Shown: piece by piece, positions 7,441-16,569 of the stretch
How the letters are laid out: each line of letters starts with the position of its first letter
Numbering within the stretch: the first letter of the stretch is position 1
Assembly: GCA_964610385.1 (NCBI GenBank)
Contig: CAZSXW010000001.1
Span: 186,001-250,000, forward strand
Reading direction: 5' to 3'
From: CAZBSE01 sp964610385
Lineage (GTDB): Bacteria > Actinomycetota > Humimicrobiia > Humimicrobiales > Humimicrobiaceae
Length of the DNA: 64,000 bases
Translations under genes and position numbers: made by a program
Notes under the pieces: model-generated
Database searches by the model: none
Told to the model about the DNA's origin: nothing
The model's input: the letters and a program-made list of their open reading frames with translations, nothing else

Positions 7441-9903
7441 TTATATGCCAAATTTATACCTGCGTCTTAGTTCGCCTGCGCTCTGATTTGTCTCTGCAGT
7501 ATATCCGGCAAGAGGTATTATATTCTCATGAATAGAATCTATTATCCACTCTTTCTGTGGGAAGAAGATCTCCTCTAGTTCTGCAGCAGGAGTAATCCAG
7601 TTTCTGGAACCTATAACTACGGGAGGAGCATCCAGTGAGTCAAAGGCAAGTCTGCTAATATTAGCGGCTACATTGTGCATAAAAGAACCCCTTTCTACAG
7701 CTTCTGAGCCAAGTAAAATTTTACCGGTCTTTTTAACAGATTCTAAAATTACATCATAATTTAATGGGACTATGCTCCTCAAATCAATAACTTCAGCACT
7801 TATTTTATAATCCTTTCCCAGAATTTCTGCAGCTTCCAGCGCCGTATAAAGAAATGGACCCAAGGAAAGGATAGTTATATCCCTACCTTTTCTTCTTATA
7901 GCAGGTTCACCAAAATCTATCTCATAATAATCTTTAGGAACACCATTTTCATTAAAAAGCTCCGGGTAATCGTATATCTTCTGGCTTTCAAAGAAAATCA
8001 CCGGATCACACTCCGAAAGAGCCTTGTTCATAAGTCCCTTCGCATCATATGGAGTTACAGGATAAACAACTTTCAAGCCTGGAATATGATTTACTATAGT
8101 TGACCAGTCCTGAGAGTGCTGAGCTCCGTACTTTGCCCCAATTGAAATTCTAACAACTACTGGCATCTTTAACATCCCGGCTGACATGCTCTGCCATTTT
8201 GACAACTGATTGAATATCTCATCTCCCGCTCTTCCTAAAAAATCGCAGTACATCAATTCACAGACAACACGACCTCCTTCCAGTCCGTAACCTACTGCAG
8301 CTCCCACAATGCCAGCTTCAGAGATAGGTGTATTAAAAAGCCTATGATACGGCAGAGCCTCCGTCATGCCGCGGTATACTGCAAATGCACCTCCCCAATC
8401 TCTGTTCTCTTCGCCAAAAGCGATCATCGTAGGATCAATATAGAAACGGTGCATCATAGCTTCAAAAACTCCGTCCCGGAAGTTAAAAGCCTTCATTTTT
8501 GGGACAGGATTCCCCTTTTCATCAAATCCCTTTCGAACTTTATTACTTATCTGTAATACTCTCGGATTCTCTTCTAAAGGATGATTTACCTCAGGAGTTC
8601 TTTTACTGAACCGTTCTATTTTTTTATTGGAAAACATGACTGTACCTATAAATTCAGATTGCGTACCTATACGGGGAGAAATTTCAAGATCAACTGCCAA
8701 CTTAAACATTTCAAATACCATATCATTCACAGTCATTTCTATTTCTTCAAGTTCCTTATCAGTCAATAAATTATTAGAAACCATTTTATGTCTAAAAGCT
8801 TTAATAGCATCTGCTTTTTTCCAAATCTCTATTTCCTCTTTTGTCCTGTAGCTTGAGGCATCTGAGGGTGAATGACCGCTGATACGATAAGTTATTGTAT
8901 CCAATAGAACAGGACCCAGACCCTGATTTAAAATTTTCCTTTTTCTTTTTATTGCATCAATTACAGCCAGGGGATTATATCCATTAATCCTTTCTGCATG
9001 CATCTGATCTGGATTAACTCCCGCTCCCAGGCGGGCTAGAATCTTAAATCCCATTGTCTCACCGTTTGTCTGACCACCCATCCCATAATGATTGTTCACA
9101 CAGTTAATAATAAGAGGTAAGCCTCCACCCAGGTCTTTATTCCATAGAGTCCTGTACTGCTCCATAGTGGAAAAACAGATTCCTTCCCATACAGGACCAC
9201 ACCCAAAAGAACCATCACCAATGTTGATGATTACAATACCACCAGCACGGTTAATCCGCTTATACAAAGCAGCCCCTGGACCGATAGAGCCGGAACCGCC
9301 GACAATCGCATTGTTGGGATAAATACCAAAAGGAGGGAAAAAGATATGCATGGAACCACCCAGTCCCTTGTTAAAACCCGTCTCCCTGGCAAAATTCTCC
9401 GCATATGTACCATAAATTAAGAATTTTTTAGCTAACTCTTTACAACTGCCTTTATGGTTCTTTTCCACTACTTTAAGTATAGAACCATTCATATAGCTTT
9501 TCATAATATTCATCAGCTTCTTTTCACTTAATTTCCTTATAGCTGAGAGTCCTTTTGCTAAGACCTCACTGTGACTCCTATGTGAACCATAAATATGATC
9601 AGAAACATCCAGCGCGAATGCCTGACCCACTGCAGCAGATTCCTGACCGATTGATAGATGAGCTGGTCCCTTGTGATTATATTCGGTTCCTCTGTATACA
9701 CCCTCTTTTTTTATCTTATCCAGCACAGTTTCAAATTCCCGTAGGGTGCACATATCATGATAGATAGCTTTAAAATCATTCTTCGAAAATAGTTTTTTTT
9801 CTTCATTTATTGATTTATTATAAGCATTTATTTTTATAGGTTTAAATTCAATCTTACCTTCTTTAAAGACCACTTCAGGCTTTACTTCAATAGACTTTGG
9901 CAT
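7441..9903 (-). CDS. Fused E1 alpha-beta subunit of a thiamine-PP 2-oxoacid/acetoin dehydrogenase
   Basis: This 820-residue protein joins E1-alpha (about residues 40-430) and E1-beta (about 470-810). The alpha part has the ThDP/Mg motif starting INIGDGSFGCGP and ending in NNHYGMGGQT. The beta part has AFGEENRDWGGAF, EAGIVGAAVGYGLEGG and RISIGAKYGAQHSQDWS. Such E1 enzymes decarboxylate a 2-oxoacid (or cleave acetoin) and pass the acyl group to lipoyl-E2. E3 and E2 genes lie directly upstream (spacers of 20 bases or less), giving a full complex. A GGGAGGT site precedes the ATG. Substrate cannot be read from sequence. Residues about 317-403 recur as a decayed fragment at 23517-23774. Confidence 0.92.
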   Translation of the reverse strand: MPKSIEVKPEVVFKEGKIEFKPIKINAYNKSINEEKKLFSKNDFKAIYHDMCTLREFETVLDKIKKEGVYRGTEYNHKGPAHLSIGQESAAVGQAFALDVSDHIYGSHRSHSEVLAKGLSAIRKLSEKKLMNIMKSYMNGSILKVVEKNHKGSCKELAKKFLIYGTYAENFARETGFNKGLGGSMHIFFPPFGIYPNNAIVGGSGSIGPGAALYKRINRAGGIVIINIGDGSFGCGPVWEGICFSTMEQYRTLWNKDLGGGLPLIINCVNNHYGMGGQTNGETMGFKILARLGAGVNPDQMHAERINGYNPLAVIDAIKRKRKILNQGLGPVLLDTITYRISGHSPSDASSYRTKEEIEIWKKADAIKAFRHKMVSNNLLTDKELEEIEMTVNDMVFEMFKLAVDLEISPRIGTQSEFIGTVMFSNKKIERFSKRTPEVNHPLEENPRVLQISNKVRKGFDEKGNPVPKMKAFNFRDGVFEAMMHRFYIDPTMIAFGEENRDWGGAFAVYRGMTEALPYHRLFNTPISEAGIVGAAVGYGLEGGRVVCELMYCDFLGRAGDEIFNQLSKWQSMSAGMLKMPVVVRISIGAKYGAQHSQDWSTIVNHIPGLKVVYPVTPYDAKGLMNKALSECDPVIFFESQKIYDYPELFNENGVPKDYYEIDFGEPAIRRKGRDITILSLGPFLYTALEAAEILGKDYKISAEVIDLRSIVPLNYDVILESVKKTGKILLGSEAVERGSFMHNVAANISRLAFDSLDAPPVVIGSRNWITPAAELEEIFFPQKEWIIDSIHENIIPLAGYTAETNQSAGELRRRYKFGI

Positions 9904-9922
9904 CTTACTGTTTTACCTCCCT

Positions 9923-11266
9923 TTATTTTATTTGATAAATTGCTTCTTTTATAGCCTCTGAGACAGTTGGATGGGGAAAGATGATTTCCTTTATATCCTC
10001 TACTCTCATTTCCATTTCTATAAAGGTAGCTGCACCATATATCATCTCACTGGCCGCCCCACCGATTATATGGATACCTAAAATCTCATGATGCTCGCTC
10101 CCGATAAGCACTTTTACATATCCTTTCTCTTTTTCATTCTCAGCTACAAAGCGGCCTGATATATTCATAGGCATTAAAATTTTTTGATAATCAATCTCCT
10201 CCTGCTGCAGCATCTGTTCTGTAAAACCTGCAGACGCTACTTCAGGGTGAGTATAAATAACATTAGGAATCGCCTCATAACGCATTACATCCTTTATCCC
10301 GAACATATTATTCACTGCCACAATTCCTTCCCTTGTGGCCGCGTGAGCCAGCAGACACCTGCCCGTAACGTCACCGCAGGCCCAAATACCAGGGACACTT
10401 GTCTTTCCCTGCAGGTCTGTTTTTATTCCTGTGTCATCATAAAATATTTCTATACTATCCAACCCAATATTTTCCAGGTTGGGCTTCCTTCCAGTAGCAT
10501 TAAGAATAATCTCACTCTGCACTGTTTTACCCTTTCCGCTTTCATCACTATAATTAACTTTCTTCCCATCAATTTTAATAACCCGACTAGAAAGATCGAA
10601 AACGATGTTCTTCTCTTCAAGGCTCTTACGTAGAAACGAAGTTATCTCTGTATCCATTTGATAGGCAATATCAGGGAGCATCTCAATCACTCTTACTTTT
10701 GATCCCATCTTATTAAACAGACAAGCAAATTCCAGACCTATGGCTCCAGCCCCTATGACAGTCAGTGAGCTCGGTATTTTATCCAGTTTTAGAGCAGCTG
10801 TCGAATCCAATACCTGTGGAGAACCTATACCATCAATAGGAGGTACAGCAGGTCTGGATCCGGTCGCAATCAAGATATTTTTTGCCTCGTATTTTTTTCC
10901 ATTGACTTCCACGGTATTTTTTGCCTTAAGGCTCCCTTCGCCCCATATTACTTCCACACCGCTGCGCTTTAATTTGCCTTCGACACCTTTTATCAACAAT
11001 GATACGACCTCACTCTTCCGCTTCTGAATCTGCTTAAAGTCTATTTCCGGCTTTTTTGTCTTTATGCCATAATCTCCCGCCTCCCTGCATGCCTGTAATA
11101 CCTTTGCAGAATACAATAAGGTCTTTGTGGGAATACAGCCTTCATTCAGACATATCCCTCCTATATACTTCTTTTCAATCAAAGCTACATTTTTACCCAT
11201 TTCTCCTGCATGTGCTGCGGCTTCATATCCTCCCGGTCCAGCTCCAAGTACTATCAAATCATACAT
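9923..11266 (-). CDS. lpdA: Dihydrolipoyl dehydrogenase (E3)
   Basis: The 447-residue flavoprotein reoxidises dihydrolipoyl-E2 with NAD+. It has the FAD motif VLGAGPGGYEAA, the redox disulfide GGICLNEGCIPTKTLL (Cys at about 39 and 44), the NAD motif VIGAGAIGLEFA, WACGDVTG for FAD, and the C-terminal catalytic HPTVSEAIKEA. There is no N-terminal lipoyl domain. A GGGGAGGT ribosome site precedes the ATG. It lies between the E2 and E1 genes of the same operon. Confidence 0.96.
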   Translation of the reverse strand: MYDLIVLGAGPGGYEAAAHAGEMGKNVALIEKKYIGGICLNEGCIPTKTLLYSAKVLQACREAGDYGIKTKKPEIDFKQIQKRKSEVVSLLIKGVEGKLKRSGVEVIWGEGSLKAKNTVEVNGKKYEAKNILIATGSRPAVPPIDGIGSPQVLDSTAALKLDKIPSSLTVIGAGAIGLEFACLFNKMGSKVRVIEMLPDIAYQMDTEITSFLRKSLEEKNIVFDLSSRVIKIDGKKVNYSDESGKGKTVQSEIILNATGRKPNLENIGLDSIEIFYDDTGIKTDLQGKTSVPGIWACGDVTGRCLLAHAATREGIVAVNNMFGIKDVMRYEAIPNVIYTHPEVASAGFTEQMLQQEEIDYQKILMPMNISGRFVAENEKEKGYVKVLIGSEHHEILGIHIIGGAASEMIYGAATFIEMEMRVEDIKEIIFPHPTVSEAIKEAIYQIK

Positions 11267-11284
11267 AATACCTCCCCATTACTC

Positions 11285-12607
11285 TTAAATATCCAATCCG
11301 GCAATATTGTTAAAGTTCTCGACATTTTCTTTTAGAGTTACCAGAAACCTTGCAGCCGGAGCCCCATCAATTACCTGGTGATTTGCAGTTAAGCAAAGCT
11401 TTATATATTCAATAAACTGCACTCCTTCACTGGTCTTAACTGGTTTTAAATCTATATTGCATATCCCCAGAATTGCTACCTGAGGAGTATTGAGAATTGG
11501 TGTAAAATATTCAATTCCCAAACTTCCTATATTTGTTGCTGTAAATGTGCCCCCTGTTAAATCATCAGGAGCTATATTTCCTGATACTGCTTCGTTAGAA
11601 AGTTTCTCTATAGCCAGTGAAAGTTCTTCTAAAGACAGCTTCTGCGCCCTTTTGATAACCGGTACCACCAGCCCTCGGGGTGTGTCGCATGCAAAGGCTA
11701 AATTGACATCCTTATCCTGATATACTATTCCATTAATAAATTCAGCATTTATCTCAGGATGAGCCATAAGTGTACGAACAACGGCGTACATGACCATATC
11801 ATTAATAGTTATATTAGGTAAGGAATGCTCAGAGGTTACGTTCTTAATCTTTTTCCGAAGTGATAATATAGTATCAGCTCTGGCAGAAATAGTAATTGTA
11901 TACTGTGCAGTCTCCGTAAGAGAGGAATGCATATGCTTTGCAATTGTAGTACGGATGGTAGACAACTTTTTACCAGGCGGGCGTAAGTCTTCCTTGATAA
12001 TCATGTTCCCAGTACCACTATATGTACCCTTGTGTACCCAGCCTTCCTTAAGCAATTTTGCTGCCAGGCTTGAGGAGCGATGAGTAGTATTGAAATACTC
12101 AATCACATCCTTCTCTATTATCCTGCCGTGTGGACCACTGCCCACAATGCTATCCAGATTAACATTATGTGCTTTAGCAAATTGTTTTGCTCTGGGACTG
12201 ATTCCGGCAGGAGTTTCTTCCTCTTTAACAGTTTCCTGTTTTTCTATTATGGTCTCTTTTCCAGCCAAAGGTATTTCTTTTTCTTTCTTTTTTTCTTCTT
12301 TAACTGCCTGCCTGGACGGCTCCTTTTTTATTTCTTTCGGTTTGGGTCTATAGGATTCAAATTCTTCACCTTTATTTCCAATTACAGCAATATTGGAAAG
12401 TACGGGGACTATATCCCCCTCCTTAAAGAAAATTCCCAGGATAATGCCATCTACAGGAGCATCTATTTCAAAATTAGTTTTATCCGTCTCTATTTCAAGC
12501 AGTATTTCGCCCTTTTTTACCTTTTCACCTTCTTTTTTCTTCCAGGAGCCGATAATACAGGATTCAACTGTATTTCCCAGTTTCGGGATAATAATAGGTA
12601 TAGCCAT
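11285..12607 (-). CDS. Dihydrolipoamide acyltransferase (E2)
   Basis: The 440-residue protein has one N-terminal lipoyl domain (residues 2-77, lipoylated Lys in EIETDKTNFEID), a Lys/Glu-rich linker, a peripheral-subunit-binding domain (ISPRAKQFAKAHNVNLDSI through GPHGRIIEKDV, about 136-170), and a catalytic acyltransferase domain ending with the active-site NHQVIDGAPAARFL. With the adjacent E1 and E3 it forms a dedicated dehydrogenase complex. An AAGGAG site precedes the start. The acyl specificity (acetyl, lactyl-derived or other) is not evident. Confidence 0.93.
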   Translation of the reverse strand: MAIPIIIPKLGNTVESCIIGSWKKKEGEKVKKGEILLEIETDKTNFEIDAPVDGIILGIFFKEGDIVPVLSNIAVIGNKGEEFESYRPKPKEIKKEPSRQAVKEEKKKEKEIPLAGKETIIEKQETVKEEETPAGISPRAKQFAKAHNVNLDSIVGSGPHGRIIEKDVIEYFNTTHRSSSLAAKLLKEGWVHKGTYSGTGNMIIKEDLRPPGKKLSTIRTTIAKHMHSSLTETAQYTITISARADTILSLRKKIKNVTSEHSLPNITINDMVMYAVVRTLMAHPEINAEFINGIVYQDKDVNLAFACDTPRGLVVPVIKRAQKLSLEELSLAIEKLSNEAVSGNIAPDDLTGGTFTATNIGSLGIEYFTPILNTPQVAILGICNIDLKPVKTSEGVQFIEYIKLCLTANHQVIDGAPAARFLVTLKENVENFNNIAGLDI

Positions 12608-12621
12608 CTTATTCTCCTTAG

Positions 12622-13884
12622 TTATATTTTCTCAGCATTTTTAAGTAAATACTCCTCTGCTTCTAAGGACCAGAGTCCCTTATTTTTTTCTGTGATATGA
12701 TAAAGTTCTTTAAAAAGGGGATTTTTATCCCGGAATTTTTTAAAATCTTCTATTGCAGTAAGATCAAGTTTTATATTGGTATAAATTAATTTTTTCCCAC
12801 CAGGAATTTGGGGAAGGTTAATTATAGTATCTGCTGCCGCATTTAATCCCCCAATATGAGTTATCATTACAGAAGGTATCACAATTTTTCGATCCATCAA
12901 CCTCAAAGCAATCATCATATCCTCTTTATTCCCACCACTTGTCCCTGCGATATGTGTTGAACTGTAATGGACATTATAAAAATTAATTTTTGCAGTAAAC
13001 TCTGGATCACCAGGACCTGCAAAAAAATTAAGACAACCATGGGGCTTGAGAACAGCATCCCCTAGCTCGACAAGTGATTCTACAGGAGCAAAGATGAATA
13101 CATCATCAAAACCCTTACCTCCTGTGTATTCCATAATATGGGTTTTAATATCGGTTATTTCCAAGGGATTTATATATATCAGTTTTACACCTTTCTGTTC
13201 TGCATATTGGGGTGGGAAGATGCTCTCTGCCCAATTCAAGCGCTTTTTATCGATATCAGTTACCACCAGAAGAGATGGCTTATTTTCTGAATGGATGGCA
13301 TAATCTAAAGCTCCTAGCCCCATAGGCCCTGCAGCAGCCATCAGAGCCATATTACCCTTCTTTTTAATTCCCATATGGTGAACGTAGGAGCCAGGTGTTG
13401 TATGATAGCTGGCATTAAAGGCTCCTACAATACATGATAAAGGTTCAGATAAAGAAGCAGGGAAATAGCCCTCTCCATTATATTTCAACAGACACTGACA
13501 TTCCATTACTTCATTGGGTATAATGACATAAATCGCATTGCCACCTAAGTACCTGTAAGAATATCCCGGAGCATCCAGGCTTCCTTTATAATTTAGAGCC
13601 GGTTGTATTGAAAATTTGTCCCCAGGGGAAAATTGTTTCTGCCATTTTTTACCTACTTCTATAACATCGCCACTGAATTCATGGCCGATTATAATGGGAT
13701 TTTTACTGATGTCCGCAGGCACCCGCTTATGATCAGTTCCCTGTTCTGCAGCTTTATGACTGGACATACATATACTATTTGTAATGATATGGGCTAAGAT
13801 CTCATCCTCCTTTAAGTGTGGGAGTTCAAATTCATCCAGCCGCAAATCATTCTTACCATATAACCTTACGGCTTTTGTCTTCAC
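12622..13884 (-). CDS. Zinc-binding alcohol dehydrogenase, L-sorbose-1-phosphate reductase-like
   Basis: This 420-residue medium-chain dehydrogenase has IIIGHEFSGDVIEVG (zinc-site region, about residues 64-78), MAAAGPMGLGALDYA (Rossmann dinucleotide site, about 181-195) and a long insert containing the conserved SEPLSCIVGAFNA. The overall pattern matches proteins annotated as sorbose-1-phosphate reductase rather than simple alcohol dehydrogenases. Such enzymes interconvert ketose/polyol phosphates with NAD(P)H. It starts with GTG overlapping the stop of the PHP gene (GTGA), so the two are translationally coupled. It is central in the DeoR operon. Confidence 0.82.
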   Translation of the reverse strand: MKTKAVRLYGKNDLRLDEFELPHLKEDEILAHIITNSICMSSHKAAEQGTDHKRVPADISKNPIIIGHEFSGDVIEVGKKWQKQFSPGDKFSIQPALNYKGSLDAPGYSYRYLGGNAIYVIIPNEVMECQCLLKYNGEGYFPASLSEPLSCIVGAFNASYHTTPGSYVHHMGIKKKGNMALMAAAGPMGLGALDYAIHSENKPSLLVVTDIDKKRLNWAESIFPPQYAEQKGVKLIYINPLEITDIKTHIMEYTGGKGFDDVFIFAPVESLVELGDAVLKPHGCLNFFAGPGDPEFTAKINFYNVHYSSTHIAGTSGGNKEDMMIALRLMDRKIVIPSVMITHIGGLNAAADTIINLPQIPGGKKLIYTNIKLDLTAIEDFKKFRDKNPLFKELYHITEKNKGLWSLEAEEYLLKNAEKI

Positions 13885-15191
13885 GTTTTTTCCTTTACCC
13901 TGTTTTTAGCTTCTTCTTTAAATATTTGAATCCGCTTATCTAAATCAGGATATTTTTCTATTGTTTTTCTGGAGAAAAGTCCCTCGTCTAAATCTTCCTT
14001 CGCTCTCTTTTCATGACCAATTAAAGCCCACGCCGCATCTACAAGATTATGCAACTTGCGATTTTTAAGGATTTCACAAACAAAGGATTGCCTAGGGGAA
14101 TTTATATCCTCACCGCTGATCTGAAAAAAACCATATCGTTTACATAAGTCCTGGATACGTTTTATCTGGGACATACTGTTTCTTGTTGGCATGTAAGTTA
14201 CTGCCCTAAAACCTAACTCTTCAATCACGTCAAAGAGTAATTCAAGGTAATCATCTTCAAATTTCTGAGCCTTTTTATCGCCAGTTACAGATTCAGCAAT
14301 ATCGCCCAGATACGCATAGGCAGATATAGATCCTGTTTCATCAGCCAGGGCCAGGACATCTCTTACATCAGGGCATTCAGTGGTTGCATCGATATAAAAC
14401 CGTTCCACCAAAGTGCTTTTTAAAACATTAAGTATATCATAAGCATATAAATTGTTATTTCTATCTTCCAGGTAGGTAAGGTTTTTCCTGGAAATTTCAA
14501 TTTTTAGTTTATTCTGTAAAAAGTCAATTATTTCCTTTCCTTTTAAAAATTTTGCCATGATCTTCCGGGCAAGGGCAAAAATGATATGTCTTTCTGTTAC
14601 GGTACCACCTTCCAGGGCATAGGAAAGAGGCAGAACATCTACATTAAAATCCAATGACAATGAAACAGGTTCTAATATTTCATTTAAGCGATGTATCATC
14701 AACAGATTTCGTTTATTCCTCTCTTCCCTGTATGGGGCAAAAAAAAAGTTTATCCTGTCAATCTGGTTATCAGGAATACCATGAATAGCTATATAAGCTA
14801 TTGACATCTGATCAGGATTATTTATACGCCTGCCCTTAAGAAGAGTTTTAGAAAAATCTGCCCTGCATTCTATACCTTTAGTGGTTGGAATTCCTACCAC
14901 CTCACCTGCCGTCATAAATTCCCTGGCTCCGCTAATGGTGTCATGATCCATAATACCCGCAGTTATCAGTCCAGAGCGAAAGGCCATCCATATGGACATA
15001 GTAGGCGTATAGCATGAAAAAGAGAACGTTGTATGAATATGGTTATTAATATAATAATCCATCTGCTCACCTGGCAACAATTCAGCCTTTTTTTCTTCAA
15101 AAATCGAAATTAAATTGTCCAGACGCTTTTCAGAATCCCTATTATTTAATAATCCCTGGTATTTTACAATTTCTCTCTCTATTTCTAACAT
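13881..15191 (-). CDS. PHP-domain metal-dependent phosphoesterase-like protein
   Basis: The 436-residue protein shows PHP motifs: NNHIHTTFSFSCYTP (HxH, about residue 50), IMDHDTISGAREF (about 78-90), GIECRADFS, and late metal-ligand candidates in ISGEDINSPRQSF. PHP enzymes are di/tri-nuclear metal phosphoesterases. The length exceeds small PHP phosphatases, with an extra helical region in the middle. In this operon it may hydrolyse a sugar phosphate intermediate. That is inference; the exact reaction is unknown. It overlaps the downstream dehydrogenase gene by four bases. Confidence 0.78.
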   Translation of the reverse strand: MLEIEREIVKYQGLLNNRDSEKRLDNLISIFEEKKAELLPGEQMDYYINNHIHTTFSFSCYTPTMSIWMAFRSGLITAGIMDHDTISGAREFMTAGEVVGIPTTKGIECRADFSKTLLKGRRINNPDQMSIAYIAIHGIPDNQIDRINFFFAPYREERNKRNLLMIHRLNEILEPVSLSLDFNVDVLPLSYALEGGTVTERHIIFALARKIMAKFLKGKEIIDFLQNKLKIEISRKNLTYLEDRNNNLYAYDILNVLKSTLVERFYIDATTECPDVRDVLALADETGSISAYAYLGDIAESVTGDKKAQKFEDDYLELLFDVIEELGFRAVTYMPTRNSMSQIKRIQDLCKRYGFFQISGEDINSPRQSFVCEILKNRKLHNLVDAAWALIGHEKRAKEDLDEGLFSRKTIEKYPDLDKRIQIFKEEAKNRVKEKT

Positions 15192-15225
15192 CTTACTTAA
15201 CTACACTTAAAAAACTGTAATTGCC

Positions 15226-16569
15226 TTACTTTAACATGATCTGACCACCAGTCACCGGGACAGCCTGACCTGTTTCATATTTCTGGTTAATAATATAAAA
15301 AATAGCTTTAGTTATATCATTTATCCGGCATCCACGTTTCATGGGAACTTTTCCTTCATAGTATTTTCGGACATCTTCTATAGTTTTAGCTCCAGGAACC
15401 TTATTGGATTTTAAATACTGGATAAAAAGTCCATTTTTAGGATCAGACCAAAGTGGGCCTTCAAAAAAATTTCCAGGGCAGACTGCATTTACTTTGATAT
15501 TATATTCCACAAGTTCCAGGGCAAAACTCTGCATCAATCCTATCCCGCCAAATTTACTGCCTGCATAGGTAAAATTCCTCTCGCTTCCTTCAAGGCCAGA
15601 CTTGGAGTTTACCTGTATGATATCCATAAAATAATCCTTATTAAAATAGAATTGAATTTTCATAGGTTCAGAAGCATACTTAGTACAGATAAAAAATGCT
15701 GTGTAGTTTACTTTAGTAGAGAACTCAAAACTTTCCAGATCCATACAATCCAGTCCCCCCGCTTTAAGAACTCCTGCATTACTGATAAGAATATCTATGC
15801 CCCCATATTCCTTAATAGTCTCCCAAATCATATTCTTCACATAATCTTCATCAGTCACATCTGCTTTCACAGCTAAAGATTTACCATGCCCATATTCTTT
15901 GTCCAACTTTAAAACATTTTTCCTAGCCATATCTGCATTTAAATCTGCCAGGACCACATTAGCTCCCTCTTTTACCAGAAATTCTGCAATACCTTTACCA
16001 AATCCCTGGGCAGCGCCAGTAACAATAGCAATTTTTTCCGATAAATCTTTCTCCTCTTTTTGAAGCCCAGTTATCACAATGCCGTATGTTTTAGAAAGAT
16101 AGCTCTTAATTTCTTTAAGGTTGACGCTGCTGTTAATGGAACTGTATTTTTTTATTTTTACCATGTCCAGAAAAATAGTTGCAAGCTTATCAGCTTCTGC
16201 TTTTGTTTCTCCCCAAATAAAAACACCAATTTTCTGGATAGCGATTACATTAGCATATACCTGTTTCTTTAACTTTTCTTTAATTGCCTTATATTGTTTA
16301 TCCACATCTTTGTACTTAATTATATAAGCCGGCATGAGTATTTTATTTAGTATCTGATTATTTTTTATTAGTGAAAATATAGAAAAAAACTCTCTTTCAT
16401 TCTCTATATACTGCGAAATAAGATTATTATTTTTAAAAACCACGATTGAATTTCTATCTTTTTTTAACAACATCCTTAAAGCAGGAGCAATTTTTATAAT
16501 ATCCTCCCTCATACAGTGAACTGGCCTGAAAGAAATTTTATCAACGATTATATTCATTACAGTACTCAT
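15226..16569 (-). CDS. Short-chain dehydrogenase with a truncated aldolase-like N-terminal domain
   Basis: The C-terminal part (about residues 180-447) is a classical SDR: VTGAAQGFGKGIAEFL for NAD(P), ISNAG, a Ser in VNSKSG and the catalytic YAGSK. The N-terminal 170 residues resemble the second half of the class II aldolase at 6313-7425: IAIQKIGVFIWGETKAEAD aligns with VIAVRATGVFALGDGEDAS, and the helices that follow also correspond. The zinc-site half of the aldolase is absent. Bifunctional aldolase/SDR (RhaEW-type) proteins have the complete order aldolase-SDR, so this looks like a derivative that kept only the aldolase C-terminal half. It overlaps the deoR stop by ATGA. Confidence 0.85.
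   Translation of the reverse strand: MSTVMNIIVDKISFRPVHCMREDIIKIAPALRMLLKKDRNSIVVFKNNNLISQYIENEREFFSIFSLIKNNQILNKILMPAYIIKYKDVDKQYKAIKEKLKKQVYANVIAIQKIGVFIWGETKAEADKLATIFLDMVKIKKYSSINSSVNLKEIKSYLSKTYGIVITGLQKEEKDLSEKIAIVTGAAQGFGKGIAEFLVKEGANVVLADLNADMARKNVLKLDKEYGHGKSLAVKADVTDEDYVKNMIWETIKEYGGIDILISNAGVLKAGGLDCMDLESFEFSTKVNYTAFFICTKYASEPMKIQFYFNKDYFMDIIQVNSKSGLEGSERNFTYAGSKFGGIGLMQSFALELVEYNIKVNAVCPGNFFEGPLWSDPKNGLFIQYLKSNKVPGAKTIEDVRKYYEGKVPMKRGCRINDITKAIFYIINQKYETGQAVPVTGGQIMLK

Noticed and set aside
10184..10633. 149-codon plus-strand frame
   Set aside because: It lies opposite the dihydrolipoyl dehydrogenase gene and shows no recognisable domain.
12080..12700. 206-codon open frame on the plus strand
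   Set aside because: It is antisense to the strongly supported E2 gene, rich in Phe/Tyr/Ser as expected from a reverse frame of a Lys/Glu-rich linker, and has no family resemblance.
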